A DNA stretch of 64,000 bases from Pseudomonas brassicacearum subsp. neoaurantiaca (lineage in GTDB: Bacteria; Pseudomonadota; Gammaproteobacteria; Pseudomonadales; Pseudomonadaceae), in assembly GCF_013608025.1 (NCBI RefSeq), contig NZ_VDLV01000001.1:186001-250000 (forward strand), read 5' to 3'. Position numbers and translations under genes: made by a program. The notes beneath the pieces were generated by a model that searched no databases, was not told the DNA's origin, and was given only the letters and a program-made list of their open reading frames with translations. This document shows positions 8,952-17,896 of this stretch, in pieces; position 1 is the stretch's first letter; each line of letters opens with the position of its first letter.

Positions 8952-10085
8952 ATGATTGCAGCAGTCAGTAAGGTCCTGGTAATCGGAGGCGGGTTTTCCG
9001 GTATGACCGCGGCCATCCAGCTCGCCCGCCAGGGCGTCGAAGTCGACCTGGTGGAGATAGACCCGCTGTGGTGTCCGCTGGGGGCGGGTATTACGCTCAG
9101 TGGGCCTACGTTGCGAGCGCTGGATACGATTGGAATTCTTGAACGGGTGGCTGGGGAAGGGTACCTGTCTACCGACTTCGATGTGTTTTCACCGACGGGC
9201 GAACTGATCGTCCAATTGGCACTTCGTCCTCCTGTCAGCGATAAGCCGATTCCTTGTGGCGGCGGCATCCTGCGCCCGGTGCTGGCTCGAATCTTCGCCG
9301 ATAAAACCAGGGAAGTGGGCACCCGCGTGCGCCTTGGCATCACCTACGACAGCATCATCGAACAGGATGATGGCGTTGAGGTGTCTTTCACCGACGGGAC
9401 CGCCGAACGCTATGACCTGGTCATCGCCGCCGATGGTGTGCATTCGCGGATGCGCAAGGAGTTTTTCCCACAAGCACCGTCGCCAAAACCCATCCACCAA
9501 AGTGTCTGGCGCGCAGTATTGAGGCGCCCGCCGGAAATCGTCCGGCCCACCCACTGGTTGGGACGTACCAAGGTTGGTGTCAATCCGATTTCCGACACGC
9601 ACATGTACATGTTCCTGATGGAGAATCGCGATTTTTCCGAGTGGATCGATCCGGCCACCTGGCCTGGCGAGATGGCCCGTCTGCTGGGCGAGTTCCCGGC
9701 CCCGATCCTGCAAGCGCTGGTGCCGCAACTCTACGAGTCGGGCGCCAATATCGACTATCGCCCGCTGGCCAATCTGTTGGTGCCGTTGCCCTGGCACCAA
9801 GGCCGCATCGTGATGATCGGGGATACGGTGCATGCCACCACGCCGCACCTGGCTTCCGGGGCTGGCATTGGCATCGAGAGCGCCATCGTGCTGGCTGAGG
9901 AACTGCTCGCCGAAAGTGATCTTCAGACCGCCCTGGCCCGATTCGAGGCGCGACGTTGGGAGCGTTGCCAACTAGTGGTCGAGAACTCCGCCCGCCTGTG
10001 CGAGATAGAAAAGAATGGCGGTGACAAGGATGAGCATGCCCAGATCATGCGCGAATCCACTGCGCTATTGGCCGAGCCTGTTTGA
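8952..10085 (+). CDS. FAD-dependent aromatic-type monooxygenase (class A flavoprotein)
   Basis: 377 residues, ATG 8952 preceded by AGGAGAGCGCG. Features in order: the dinucleotide motif VLVIGGGFSGMTAAIQLARQG (about 8-28), the DG motif LVIAADGVHSRMR (about 154-166), and the GD motif IVMIGDTVHATTPHLASGAGIGIESA (about 287-312). These define the para-hydroxybenzoate-hydroxylase-like family, which binds FAD and uses NAD(P)H and O2 to hydroxylate an aromatic or related substrate in the cytosol. There is no N-terminal signal. It is isolated, with the repeat array on its left and a strong terminator 20 bp after its stop, so it is probably monocistronic. Substrate unknown. Confidence 0.9.
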   Translation: MIAAVSKVLVIGGGFSGMTAAIQLARQGVEVDLVEIDPLWCPLGAGITLSGPTLRALDTIGILERVAGEGYLSTDFDVFSPTGELIVQLALRPPVSDKPIPCGGGILRPVLARIFADKTREVGTRVRLGITYDSIIEQDDGVEVSFTDGTAERYDLVIAADGVHSRMRKEFFPQAPSPKPIHQSVWRAVLRRPPEIVRPTHWLGRTKVGVNPISDTHMYMFLMENRDFSEWIDPATWPGEMARLLGEFPAPILQALVPQLYESGANIDYRPLANLLVPLPWHQGRIVMIGDTVHATTPHLASGAGIGIESAIVLAEELLAESDLQTALARFEARRWERCQLVVENSARLCEIEKNGGDKDEHAQIMRESTALLAEPV

Positions 10086-10104
10086 GCCACGCCCGGGCAT
10101 GAAT

Positions 10105-10136
10105 AAAAAGGACGGCTTTGATAGTCGTCCTTTTTT
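10105..10136 (+). terminator. Rho-independent terminator of the monooxygenase gene
   Basis: AAAAAGGACG, an 11-base loop, then CGTCCTTTTTT: a perfect stem followed by a T-run, 20 bp after the stop at 10085. The A-run on the left arm makes it able to act on the opposite strand as well, towards the convergent gene ending at 10189. Confidence 0.88.
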
Positions 10137-10188
10137 ATTTCAGAGCCAGCCATGCCAATGCAATCATTTGGTTGCGATTGCCAATGAT

Positions 10189-10923
10189 CTATCGGTCCAG
10201 ATCAAGAATGACAACTTCCTTCACATAAACGAAAAACGATTCTGACGACAGCGCGATCCCGTCGTCGGAAAGCTGTTGGAACAATGACCGCTGGTACCGC
10301 CGAAAGTCTTGAAGATCCGCTTCGTTTTCGAACCACAGGCTGGAAACGCCTTCATAAACGCCTATGTCCGGCCCGAAATACGATGTCACCCGGTCCCCTT
10401 CGGGCATATACCGGGCGCGAACATGCCTGCGCAGGGCCTTTTGGAACGCCGGATATTCACTCGCCGCCGCAGCATGAGCGCGATCCCAGGCGTTGAAAAA
10501 AGCCTCGAGCTGCACCGCGGGGTTCTTTTTGATGAAAAGCATGGCCTTCCAATCCGTCGGCAACACACCGGTTTCGGACAGCTCGACCTCATCCATCAGT
10601 TGCGCAACCTGCTTGGAAAGGTCAGCGAAGTTCTTTGCATCAGGCCCCGTGGTCTGCTGGGTATAGGGGTCGCTGAAGGTGGCGATCAGGTCCGACATGT
10701 TTTCAAAGAACAATTCGGTAATCGAATCCCTGTGAAAAGTTTGCGTGTAAGCATTATCGGAATCGACGCCAAAGGCCGCGTCGATGACATGATTCTGAAC
10801 GTAGCGTTTGACGCCCAGAGGCTTGGCTTGGGCGATCCTTCCGTGCTGGTGCTCTATGTACTCCAGGAATTCACCATGGGTCATGCCGGGTTTCCTGCGT
10901 ACAGCGGCTAGCATCTTAATCAT
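10189..10923 (-). CDS. EthD-domain protein (tandem dimeric alpha/beta-barrel)
   Basis: 244 residues. The N-terminal half begins MIKMLAAVRRKPGMTHGEFLEYIEHQHGR, the classic EthD start, where a His in HGR is usually active-site. The second half repeats the pattern (KAMLFIKKNPAVQLEAFFNAWDRAHA...), so the protein carries two ferredoxin-like EthD units in one chain. Members are small cytosolic proteins that help degradation of ethers, alkylated aromatics or polyketide-like compounds, usually without a cofactor. No operon partner; it converges with the monooxygenase gene. A catalytic role is not proven for the family as a whole. Confidence 0.82.
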   Translation of the reverse strand: MIKMLAAVRRKPGMTHGEFLEYIEHQHGRIAQAKPLGVKRYVQNHVIDAAFGVDSDNAYTQTFHRDSITELFFENMSDLIATFSDPYTQQTTGPDAKNFADLSKQVAQLMDEVELSETGVLPTDWKAMLFIKKNPAVQLEAFFNAWDRAHAAAASEYPAFQKALRRHVRARYMPEGDRVTSYFGPDIGVYEGVSSLWFENEADLQDFRRYQRSLFQQLSDDGIALSSESFFVYVKEVVILDLDR

Positions 10924-11167
10924 GAGCGGGCTCTCGCTTTATTATTCGACGGACTTTTCAGCCCTGAGAATATAAAGCGAGGGTCGAGCGGCTAACCAAT
11001 CGCTGTTTCCGCTGTCAGGTATCGCGCAATGACATGCCTGATCCAGTCTTTACCGCTTTTCGAAAAAATAATCCCGCCAGGCTGTCGATTTCCGCCATCG
11101 CCATTCGACTACCCTGTAGAGCCGCCACACGGACGGCTTGATCCATTCAATCCCAGGAGATATGAGC

Positions 11168-11593
11168 ATGCGATTTATGGTGATCGTCAAGGCCAGTCCG
11201 GAATCGGAAGCCGGAGAAATGCCCAGCGCGGAGCTGCTGGCCGCCATGGGTGCCTACAACGAAGAATTGGCCAAGGCTGGGGTGATGCTCGCCGGCGAGG
11301 GCCTGCATCCCAGTTCGCAAGGCGTGCGCGTGCGGTTTTCCGGCAAGGACCGGACCGTTGTCGAGGGGCCTTTCGCCCAGACCAGCGAGCTGATCGCCGG
11401 GTTCTGGATCTTCAAGGTTCAGTCGCTGCAGGAGGCGGTCGACTGGGTCAAGCGTTGTCCGAACCCGATGATCAGCGACAGTGAAATCGAGATCCGCCAG
11501 ATCTTCGAACTCGAGGAGTTCGGCGAGAGCTTCACGCCTGAATTACAAGCACAGGAAGAACGTCTGCGGGCGCAGATATCCAGTCAATCGTGA
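11168..11593 (+). CDS. YCII-related domain protein (YciI/DGPF family)
   Basis: 141 residues from ATG 11168; AGGAG lies 8 bp upstream, which favours this start over ATG 11162 (2 bp from AGGAG) or an upstream in-frame ATG at 11138. The sequence MRFMVIVKAS, the AAMGAYNEELAKAGVMLAGEGLHPS region and the GPFAQTSELIAGFWIFKV segment (the DGPF-type motif read here as EGPF) are typical. These are small dimeric ferredoxin-like proteins; some are found with extracytoplasmic sigma factors, but none is present here. The stop overlaps the region just before the next gene's Shine-Dalgarno, so the two are cotranscribed. Confidence 0.86.
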   Translation: MRFMVIVKASPESEAGEMPSAELLAAMGAYNEELAKAGVMLAGEGLHPSSQGVRVRFSGKDRTVVEGPFAQTSELIAGFWIFKVQSLQEAVDWVKRCPNPMISDSEIEIRQIFELEEFGESFTPELQAQEERLRAQISSQS

Positions 11594-11616
11594 AACCGAT
11601 GAAAGGAGAGCACACC

Positions 11617-12024
11617 ATGAGAATCATTCCGTACCTGACCTTCGATGGCCGTTGCAAGGAAGCCTTCGCGTTGTACAAGGACGTGCTGGGCGGCGAGTTG
11701 TTTTCCATGTCTTTTGCCGACGCGCCAGAAGACGTCGGCATGCCCAAGGACCCGGACCTGATCATGCACACCTGCCTGACCGTGGGCAATTTCAGCCTGA
11801 TGGCGTCGGACTGCCCACCAGGCCAGCCGTATCGCAAGCCGCAAGGCGTGTCGGTATCCCTTAACGTTGACAGCGCGGAGGAGGCCGAGCGGCTGTTCAA
11901 CGGCCTGGGCGCGGGTGGCAGCGTGCACATGCCCTTGGCAAAGACGTTCTGGGCGGAACGCTTCGCCATGTTCGAAGACCGTTTCGGGATCGCCTGGATG
12001 GTCAACTACGAGGGGCGCCAATAA
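11617..12024 (+). CDS. VOC-family (PhnB-like) small protein
   Basis: 135 residues from ATG 11617, which has GAAAGGAGAG 7 bp upstream; the longer in-frame GTG start at 11590 would overlap the previous gene by 4 bp but lacks a better site. The motif MRIIPYLTFDGRCKEAFALYKDVLGGEL and the tail FAMFEDRFGIAWMVNYE are hallmarks of the PhnB/3-demethylubiquinone-like glyoxalase fold. Usual VOC metal ligands are incomplete, as in most PhnB-like proteins, so catalysis is uncertain. YCII and PhnB-like genes often occur together, as here; the pair has no obvious link to neighbours. Confidence 0.86.
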   Translation: MRIIPYLTFDGRCKEAFALYKDVLGGELFSMSFADAPEDVGMPKDPDLIMHTCLTVGNFSLMASDCPPGQPYRKPQGVSVSLNVDSAEEAERLFNGLGAGGSVHMPLAKTFWAERFAMFEDRFGIAWMVNYEGRQ

Positions 12025-12136
12025 GCCGGGCGTAGCCAGGGTCGCCGGCCTGGGCGCGGTTGGCGGCCCGAAAAGGACTTGATAATTGCAGAACCCGACT
12101 ATCCTTTCGGTACTGCACTCTTGGCAAAGGGACGCC

Positions 12137-13330
12137 ATGCCAGACCATGATCGCGCCACCGGCCCCAGTTCCCGCCTCATCCGGGCTGATCGAAGCTGTT
12201 TGATCGGGCCGTCGCTACGCTGGATGACGTCCATTGCGGTCTCCTGTTTTCTCGCGGCAACTGCCGGCTACGGCCAGGAGCAACCAAACGAAGCAGCTGC
12301 CACGGTGACGGTGGCTCAAGCCCGGGAAATCTTGGCCAAGGCCACCCTCGGGGCCGCTCGTTGGAGCGGTCCTGAATCCGGCCCGCAAGCCCAGAGGAGC
12401 AAGAGCATCGCCCTTGTCGCAGAAGACTTGCGCAACGGGGGCATTGTCGGTGTCGCGCAGGGTGCCCGGGAGGCGGCCAGCGCGTTGGGCTGGACGCTGA
12501 AGATATTCGATGGCGCAGGCTCATCGGCCGGGCGCGCCAAGGCTTTGTCCGATGCCCTGGCCGCGAAGCCCGACGGCCTGATCCTGTGCGGCTCCGATGC
12601 CCTTGAGAACAACGCGGCACTGACGCGCTTCGCCGACAAGGACATCCCGGTGGTCGGCTGGCATGCTGGGGTGCGCCCCGGGCCGATTGACGGTACGCCG
12701 GTGGCCATGAACGTCACGAGCGACCCGCTTGAAGTGGCTCGCCTTACCGCCATGGCGGCGGTGGCGCAGTCAAACGGACAGGCCGGCGTGGTCATCCTCA
12801 CCGACTCCAGGTACAGCATTGCCATGACCAAAGCCAAGGCCATGGAAGATGTCATTCGGGCCTGTCAGGGATGTTCGATGCTGGAAATGCGGGACGTTGC
12901 GATCTCCGAAAGCAGCGAGAAGATGCCGGCGGTCACCAGGGAGTTGCTCCAGCGCTATGGCAAGCGCTGGACCCACACGCTGGCGATCAACGATATCTAT
13001 TTCGACTACTCGATTGCCTCGTTGACCGGCGCCGCGATTCCCAGTGATGGCATCAGCCTGCTCTCCGCCGGGGATGGCAGCGCGTCGGCTTTCCTGCGCA
13101 TCCAGGCGAAAACCTACCAGACCGTCACCGTCGCCGAGCCGCTCAACTTGCATGGCTGGCAAGTGATGGACGAATTGAACCGGCTGTTTGCAGGCCAGCC
13201 GGTGAGTGGCTTCATCGCGCCGATCCACTTGGTCAACGCCGACAATATCGCCTTCGATGGCGGAAAAAAATCCCAGTACGATCCGGATAACGGCTATCGA
13301 GACATCTATCGCCGCCAATGGAACCCCTGA
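12137..13330 (+). CDS. Periplasmic sugar-binding-type protein (PBP1 fold)
   Basis: 397 residues from ATG 12137 (a TTG 51 bp upstream is in frame but weak). A late hydrophobic segment MTSIAVSCFLAATAGYG ending near AQEQ-type residues suggests a signal peptide. The mature part begins KSIALVAEDLRNGGIVGVAQGAREAASALGW and shows ALAAKPDGLILCGSDA, IPVVGWHAG and VILTDSRYS, the pattern of ribose/TorT-like periplasmic binding proteins. The stop (13328-13330) overlaps the start of a membrane GGDEF-EAL gene and no ABC permease is nearby. It is therefore likely a periplasmic sensor that reports a ligand to that protein rather than a transport component (inference). Confidence 0.83.
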   Translation: MPDHDRATGPSSRLIRADRSCLIGPSLRWMTSIAVSCFLAATAGYGQEQPNEAAATVTVAQAREILAKATLGAARWSGPESGPQAQRSKSIALVAEDLRNGGIVGVAQGAREAASALGWTLKIFDGAGSSAGRAKALSDALAAKPDGLILCGSDALENNAALTRFADKDIPVVGWHAGVRPGPIDGTPVAMNVTSDPLEVARLTAMAAVAQSNGQAGVVILTDSRYSIAMTKAKAMEDVIRACQGCSMLEMRDVAISESSEKMPAVTRELLQRYGKRWTHTLAINDIYFDYSIASLTGAAIPSDGISLLSAGDGSASAFLRIQAKTYQTVTVAEPLNLHGWQVMDELNRLFAGQPVSGFIAPIHLVNADNIAFDGGKKSQYDPDNGYRDIYRRQWNP

Positions 13331-16300
13331 TGTTGGATATTTTTTCCCGGCTTGGACGCCGGCTCTGGCCACAATCACTCCGCGCCCAGTTCGCGCTGGC
13401 GTTTGTGGCGCTGGCGCTGTTGATTCTCGCGGGGGGAGCCACGGCGGTCTACGCGTTGCGTTCCTCGAACAACGCCACTCGGCAACTGACGGATGAGCGG
13501 CTGGTCCGCATGCAAAATGGCCAGGACATGGTGCAGCGTACATTGCTGATCGAACGCCAGACCGACCAGCTCCTGACCACTCGTTCACCCGACGTCCTGC
13601 GATCGAGCTATGCCGCGACCGTCGAACAGCTTGGAGCCCTGGACCAACTGGTTCAGCAGTTGACCGCCGCGAACAGTGCCGTGGCGATACTCGATATGCA
13701 CCAGTCGAGCCAGTTGTTCCGCAATACCGCCAACATCGTTGCGCAGTTGCGTGAAAGCCTGCTGCGAACCGAGATAACGTTCGAGCAGGCCCTGGAGGAT
13801 CGCACCGCCCGGTTAACGGCGGCCAACACGCCGGCCAGCCTGGAGCGGGCGGTGTTGCTTTTCGATCTGTCGCAGGCGGCTGACAGTGAGGCCGTGCAAC
13901 GGTTGCGGGTGCGCTATGAACGTTTGTCACCCGAGGCAGCTTCACTTGACGCTGGCATGGGCAAGCCCGATCTGTTTTCCCTGCGCGGGACGCTCGTCGA
14001 TCAGCACAACGTCATAAAGCGCTTCAACGAGGAACTGCAGAATCAGGCCGGGGTGTTGGTCGCCTTGGCCCGTGCGCAATCGAACGCCTATACCGAGGAC
14101 TATCGGGCAGCCGTGCAGCGGCTGGTGGAGGACTCGAACCGTAGCCAGCAATGGGTACTGATCATGTTGGGCGCCAGCCTGGTGCTCGCCTGGTTCGTGA
14201 CCCGGGTCTTCATGGGCCGCCATGTGCTCGTGCGCCTGAATGAGATAAGCCGGCAGTTGCGCCAGGAGCACACGGACAAGACCCATTTGATGATGGCGGA
14301 CCATGGCAACGACGAAATCGGCAACATGGCGCGGGCGGTGAATCAGTTTCTCGAGGACCGGCTTCAGTTGGAAAAAAGAACAGCCCAACTGAGCATCGCC
14401 ACTGAACGGCTCGCCGTGCAGAACAGCCGGCTGGAGCAAGAGGCGGTCATTCGTGCCGGCCAAGGGCATGTCCTGGAGCTGATCGCCAGGAGCACCGAAC
14501 TCGCCGAAGTGCTCGACAGCCTGGCTCACCTGGTCGAGTCCCAGCTGGAGGGCATGATGGTGTCGATCCTGTTGCTGGATGAGGAAGGCAAGCACCTGCA
14601 CCACGGGGCCGCACCCAGCTTGCCCAAAGCCTATAGCCAGCTCATCGACGGGATCGAGATTGGTCCGAGCGTTGGTTCATGTGGCACCTCGGCGTATCGA
14701 CGAGAACCGGTCATCGTCACGGACATCCAACAGGATCCGCTGTGGGAGGCGTACCGTTCAATTGCCGAGCCCTACGGGTTCCGCGCCTGCTGGTCGACGC
14801 CGATCCTGTCCCACGAGCGAAAGGTGCTGGGTACGTTTGCCTTGTATGCCAAGACCGTGCGCAGCCCCAGCCCGGCCGAGACGCAACTGATCGACCTGGC
14901 GACCCCGCTTGCCGGGATTGCCATCGAACGCCAGTTGACCGAAAAGCGCATTCGCTTCATGGGCGATCATGACGTGCTGACCGGGCTGCCGAATCGCACG
15001 CTGCTCGAAGACCGCCTCAAGCAGGCGATGCTTTATGCCCAGCGCTACAACCGGCTGGTGACGGTGGTGTTTCTCGACCTGGACAAATTCAAGCTGGTCA
15101 ATGACAGCCTTGGGCACAGTGCCGGGGACGAACTGTTGAAGACCGTGGCCCAGCGCATGGTGGAGTGTGTCCGTCGTACCGACACCGTTGTGCGATTGGG
15201 AGGCGACGAGTTTGTGATCATCCTTTTCGACCAGCCCTCGGACCTCGACGGCGTGACGCCCGTCCTGCACAAGCTCCAGGAAGCCATCCTGCAACCGATC
15301 CACCTCAGCGGCCATAAACTCCACGTCACCTGCAGCATAGGGCTGGCGACTTACCCTGCCGACGGCAGCGACACCGACACGTTGATCAGCAATGCCGACG
15401 CCGCCATGTACCGGGCCAAGGAGTTAGGTCGCAACAGCTTCCAGTTCTACACGAGCGAGATGAATACCAAGGTCCAGGGCAAGCTGGCCATGCAGGATGG
15501 GCTTCGAAACGCGCTCGACAATGACGAGTTCCTGTTGTTGTACCAGCCACAGGTGGATTTGCAGTCGGGCCAGATCATCGGTGTGGAAGCGTTGATTCGC
15601 TGGCAGCATCCCGAGCTTGGCGTGGTGTCTCCCATCAAGTTCATTCCCCAGGCCGAAGAAACCGGCTTGATCGTGCCCATCGGGGACTGGGTGATCCATA
15701 CCGCATGCCGACAGAACAAGGCGTGGCAGGCGGCCGGCTTGCCGCCGATCACCGTGTCGGTGAACATCTCGGCGCGCCAGTTCGTCGAAAGAAACCTGAT
15801 CGACCGGGTCAACCATGCCTTGCAAGAATCCGGGCTGGAGCCGATGTACCTTGAGCTGGAGCTGACGGAAAGCCTGATCATGCAAGACCTTCAGCAAGCC
15901 ATCAGCAAAATGAAGGCGCTGCAGGCAATGGGCACCAGTCTCTCGATCGACGATTTCGGCACCGGCTATTCCAGTCTTGCGGCGTTGAAGAGCTTCCCGA
16001 TTGCGAGACTCAAGATCGACCAGTCTTTCGTGCGTGACCTGCCTGATAACGAAAACGACAAGGCCATCGCCACCGCGGTGATTTCGTTGGGGCACAAACT
16101 GAACCTCAAGGTCATTGCCGAAGGTGTCGAAACCGAAGAGCAGCAGGCCTTCCTGCGGGAAAATGGCTGCGATGAGATTCAAGGTTACTTTTTCAGCAAG
16201 GCCGTCAGTGCAGAGGAAATCGGACAGTTGCTGCGTATGCCACGATTGCCTCAGTCAAGCCGCGCCCTGAAGCCGGACTCGACAGGACAGCCGCACGGTA

Positions 16301-16335
16301 TAAAACGCCCGGGCCGTCCAATGCCCGGACATTAG
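13318..16335 (+). CDS. Membrane GAF-GGDEF-EAL protein (c-di-GMP cyclase/phosphodiesterase)
   Basis: 1005 residues (an alternative ATG at 13330 overlaps the upstream stop exactly). Order: TM1 about 25-46; a periplasmic helical domain to about 275; TM2 about 278-300; a HAMP-like linker with NEISRQLRQE; GAF about 376-540; GGDEF about 551-710, with RLGGDEF near 625 and an intact inhibitory-site RxxD (RRTD) five residues before it; EAL about 730-975, with EALIRW, DDFGTGYSS, the Lys/Asp pair in RLKIDQSFV and EGVET, all expected for an active phosphodiesterase. Both catalytic halves look functional. The overlap with the periplasmic binding protein gene suggests that the periplasmic domain docks that protein. 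Confidence 0.94.
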   Translation: MEPLMLDIFSRLGRRLWPQSLRAQFALAFVALALLILAGGATAVYALRSSNNATRQLTDERLVRMQNGQDMVQRTLLIERQTDQLLTTRSPDVLRSSYAATVEQLGALDQLVQQLTAANSAVAILDMHQSSQLFRNTANIVAQLRESLLRTEITFEQALEDRTARLTAANTPASLERAVLLFDLSQAADSEAVQRLRVRYERLSPEAASLDAGMGKPDLFSLRGTLVDQHNVIKRFNEELQNQAGVLVALARAQSNAYTEDYRAAVQRLVEDSNRSQQWVLIMLGASLVLAWFVTRVFMGRHVLVRLNEISRQLRQEHTDKTHLMMADHGNDEIGNMARAVNQFLEDRLQLEKRTAQLSIATERLAVQNSRLEQEAVIRAGQGHVLELIARSTELAEVLDSLAHLVESQLEGMMVSILLLDEEGKHLHHGAAPSLPKAYSQLIDGIEIGPSVGSCGTSAYRREPVIVTDIQQDPLWEAYRSIAEPYGFRACWSTPILSHERKVLGTFALYAKTVRSPSPAETQLIDLATPLAGIAIERQLTEKRIRFMGDHDVLTGLPNRTLLEDRLKQAMLYAQRYNRLVTVVFLDLDKFKLVNDSLGHSAGDELLKTVAQRMVECVRRTDTVVRLGGDEFVIILFDQPSDLDGVTPVLHKLQEAILQPIHLSGHKLHVTCSIGLATYPADGSDTDTLISNADAAMYRAKELGRNSFQFYTSEMNTKVQGKLAMQDGLRNALDNDEFLLLYQPQVDLQSGQIIGVEALIRWQHPELGVVSPIKFIPQAEETGLIVPIGDWVIHTACRQNKAWQAAGLPPITVSVNISARQFVERNLIDRVNHALQESGLEPMYLELELTESLIMQDLQQAISKMKALQAMGTSLSIDDFGTGYSSLAALKSFPIARLKIDQSFVRDLPDNENDKAIATAVISLGHKLNLKVIAEGVETEEQQAFLRENGCDEIQGYFFSKAVSAEEIGQLLRMPRLPQSSRALKPDSTGQPHGIKRPGRPMPGH

Positions 16336-16344
16336 TTCAGCGAG

Positions 16345-17781
16345 TCATAGCTTCCCAGCCCAGACTTGGGGTCTGCGCGCGGTCCAAGGCAATGCGCGCT
16401 CCAATTGACCTGCCAGGCGCAGCAGCACGTCTTCCCGACCAAAACCCGCCGAGAATTGCATGCCGATCGGCAGGCCCGTGTCCGGATCAAAGGCCAGCGG
16501 CACCGACATGGAAGGGCACCCCGTTACATTGGCCAAGGCAGTGAAAGGCGAGTGGTTGAATACGCGATCCATCCAGCTCTTGCCGTCCAACTGCTCCTGG
16601 CCCGCGTTGTATTGACCTATTGCAGGCGGCAGCGCGGGCAGCGTCGGACTCAGCAGGATGTCGTATTGGCAGAAAAAGTTGCCCAGGCTGCGGGTCACCA
16701 CATTTCTGTAATGCATGGCCTCCAGTAAATCGATGGCAGTCAGTTCACTGCCCATCCGGTGCAGCGCAAGCGTGGCCGGCTCAAGTGCGCTGGCATCGAT
16801 GGCGCGGCCGGTTCCAGCGGCGATGGCATTGATCCAGGCAGCGGTGTTGGCTGACCAGAACCGGGCGTTCATTTCGACAAAGCCTTCCCAGCCGAGGCCA
16901 ATGTCGAGGCAGACTTCGTCCACGTTGTGCCCCATGCCTTGGAGCTGGACGGCAACGTGGCGAGTCGCATCGACGACCGGCTCGACCGAGCGAGTGGCGT
17001 TCAGCGGATGGAGCAGAAGGCCAACGCGCAGTGATTCCGGATCGCGCATCACTTCCGACGAATAGGCACGCTGCGGCTTGGCGATCTCGAAAGGGTCGCC
17101 TACGGCTGCGCCCTGGATTGCATCCAGCAGGGCAGCGCTGTCGCGCACGGTGCGACTGACGACCCCATGAACCGCGAGCCCGGCCCACACCTCGTCCACC
17201 GCCGGGCCCATTGAAATCCTGCCCCGGCTGGGCTTGAGGCCGAATAACCCCGTGGAGGCTGCGGGAACGCGGATCGAACCGCCGCCATCGGTGGCGTGCG
17301 CGGCAGGCACCAGGCCGGCGGCGACGGCGGCGGCCGAGCCACCGCTAGAGCCACCCGCGCTGCGGCTCAGGTCCCAGGGGTTGCGTGTCGGTCCTGAAAA
17401 TACGCCTTCGGTGGTGGTGCTGGCGGCCAGTTCCGGTGTGGTGGTCCTGCCGAGGGTTACCAGGCCTGCCTGCCGCAAGCGGGCCATCAGGTTGGAGTCT
17501 TCCTCGGCGATGCATCCGGCAGCCAGGCGGCTACCCAACTCGTTCAGACGCCCCTTGGCAGTCAGGCCCAGGTCTTTCACCAGAAAGGGCACGCCGGCGA
17601 ACGGCCCGGTAGCGGCCGCGGGTTCATCTTCCCAAACCTCGATCACGGCATTGATCTGGGGATTGAGCTGCTCGATGGCGGACAGTGCCGCAGCGCGGAT
17701 TTCGGCTTGGGTGACTTGACCGCTGGCGATCAGCTCAGCCAGGCCCAGTGCATCGTGTGCGGCGTATTCAGCAGGTTTCAT
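16345..17781 (-). CDS. Amidase (amidase-signature family)
   Basis: 478 residues from ATG 17781, with GGAGA five bases upstream; an in-frame GTG three bases earlier is less likely. The catalytic Lys is in FAGVPFLVKDLG, and the signature block GGSSGGSAAAVAAGLVPAAHATDGGGSIRVPAA carries the cis-Ser and nucleophile Ser of the Ser-cisSer-Lys triad. Members hydrolyse amides, nitrile-derived amides or aryl-acyl amides; GatA is excluded because there is no GatB/C neighbour. It is transcribed away from a TetR-type gene, and two inverted repeats between them imply control by that repressor. It converges with the GGDEF-EAL gene, 9 bp between stops. Confidence 0.92.
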   Translation of the reverse strand: MKPAEYAAHDALGLAELIASGQVTQAEIRAAALSAIEQLNPQINAVIEVWEDEPAAATGPFAGVPFLVKDLGLTAKGRLNELGSRLAAGCIAEEDSNLMARLRQAGLVTLGRTTTPELAASTTTEGVFSGPTRNPWDLSRSAGGSSGGSAAAVAAGLVPAAHATDGGGSIRVPAASTGLFGLKPSRGRISMGPAVDEVWAGLAVHGVVSRTVRDSAALLDAIQGAAVGDPFEIAKPQRAYSSEVMRDPESLRVGLLLHPLNATRSVEPVVDATRHVAVQLQGMGHNVDEVCLDIGLGWEGFVEMNARFWSANTAAWINAIAAGTGRAIDASALEPATLALHRMGSELTAIDLLEAMHYRNVVTRSLGNFFCQYDILLSPTLPALPPAIGQYNAGQEQLDGKSWMDRVFNHSPFTALANVTGCPSMSVPLAFDPDTGLPIGMQFSAGFGREDVLLRLAGQLERALPWTARRPQVWAGKL

Positions 17782-17830
17782 CACATTCTCCGAGCCAGTA
17801 GCCTGGCAAAAGCGTTATGATTTACTCTTC

Positions 17831-17846
17831 AGTATCGGTCGATACT
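17831..17846. promoter_or_regulatory. Operator 1 of the amidase/TetR divergent promoter
   Basis: Perfect inverted repeat AGTATC-GGTC-GATACT. It lies exactly 20 bp (two helical turns) from a second repeat at 17851. A third half-site AGTATCGA starts at 17871. The TetR-type protein at 17897 is the natural candidate for binding. Confidence 0.72.
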
Positions 17847-17850
17847 GATA

Positions 17851-17866
17851 GGTATAGTAAGATACC
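17851..17866. promoter_or_regulatory. Operator 2 of the amidase/TetR divergent promoter
   Basis: Inverted repeat GGTAT-AGTAAG-ATACC, same length as operator 1 and 20 bp from it, so both would face the same side of the helix. It overlaps the likely core promoters of both divergent genes. Confidence 0.65.
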
Positions 17867-17896
17867 GTTGAGTATCGATGTCAAGTGGAGAGCGCC

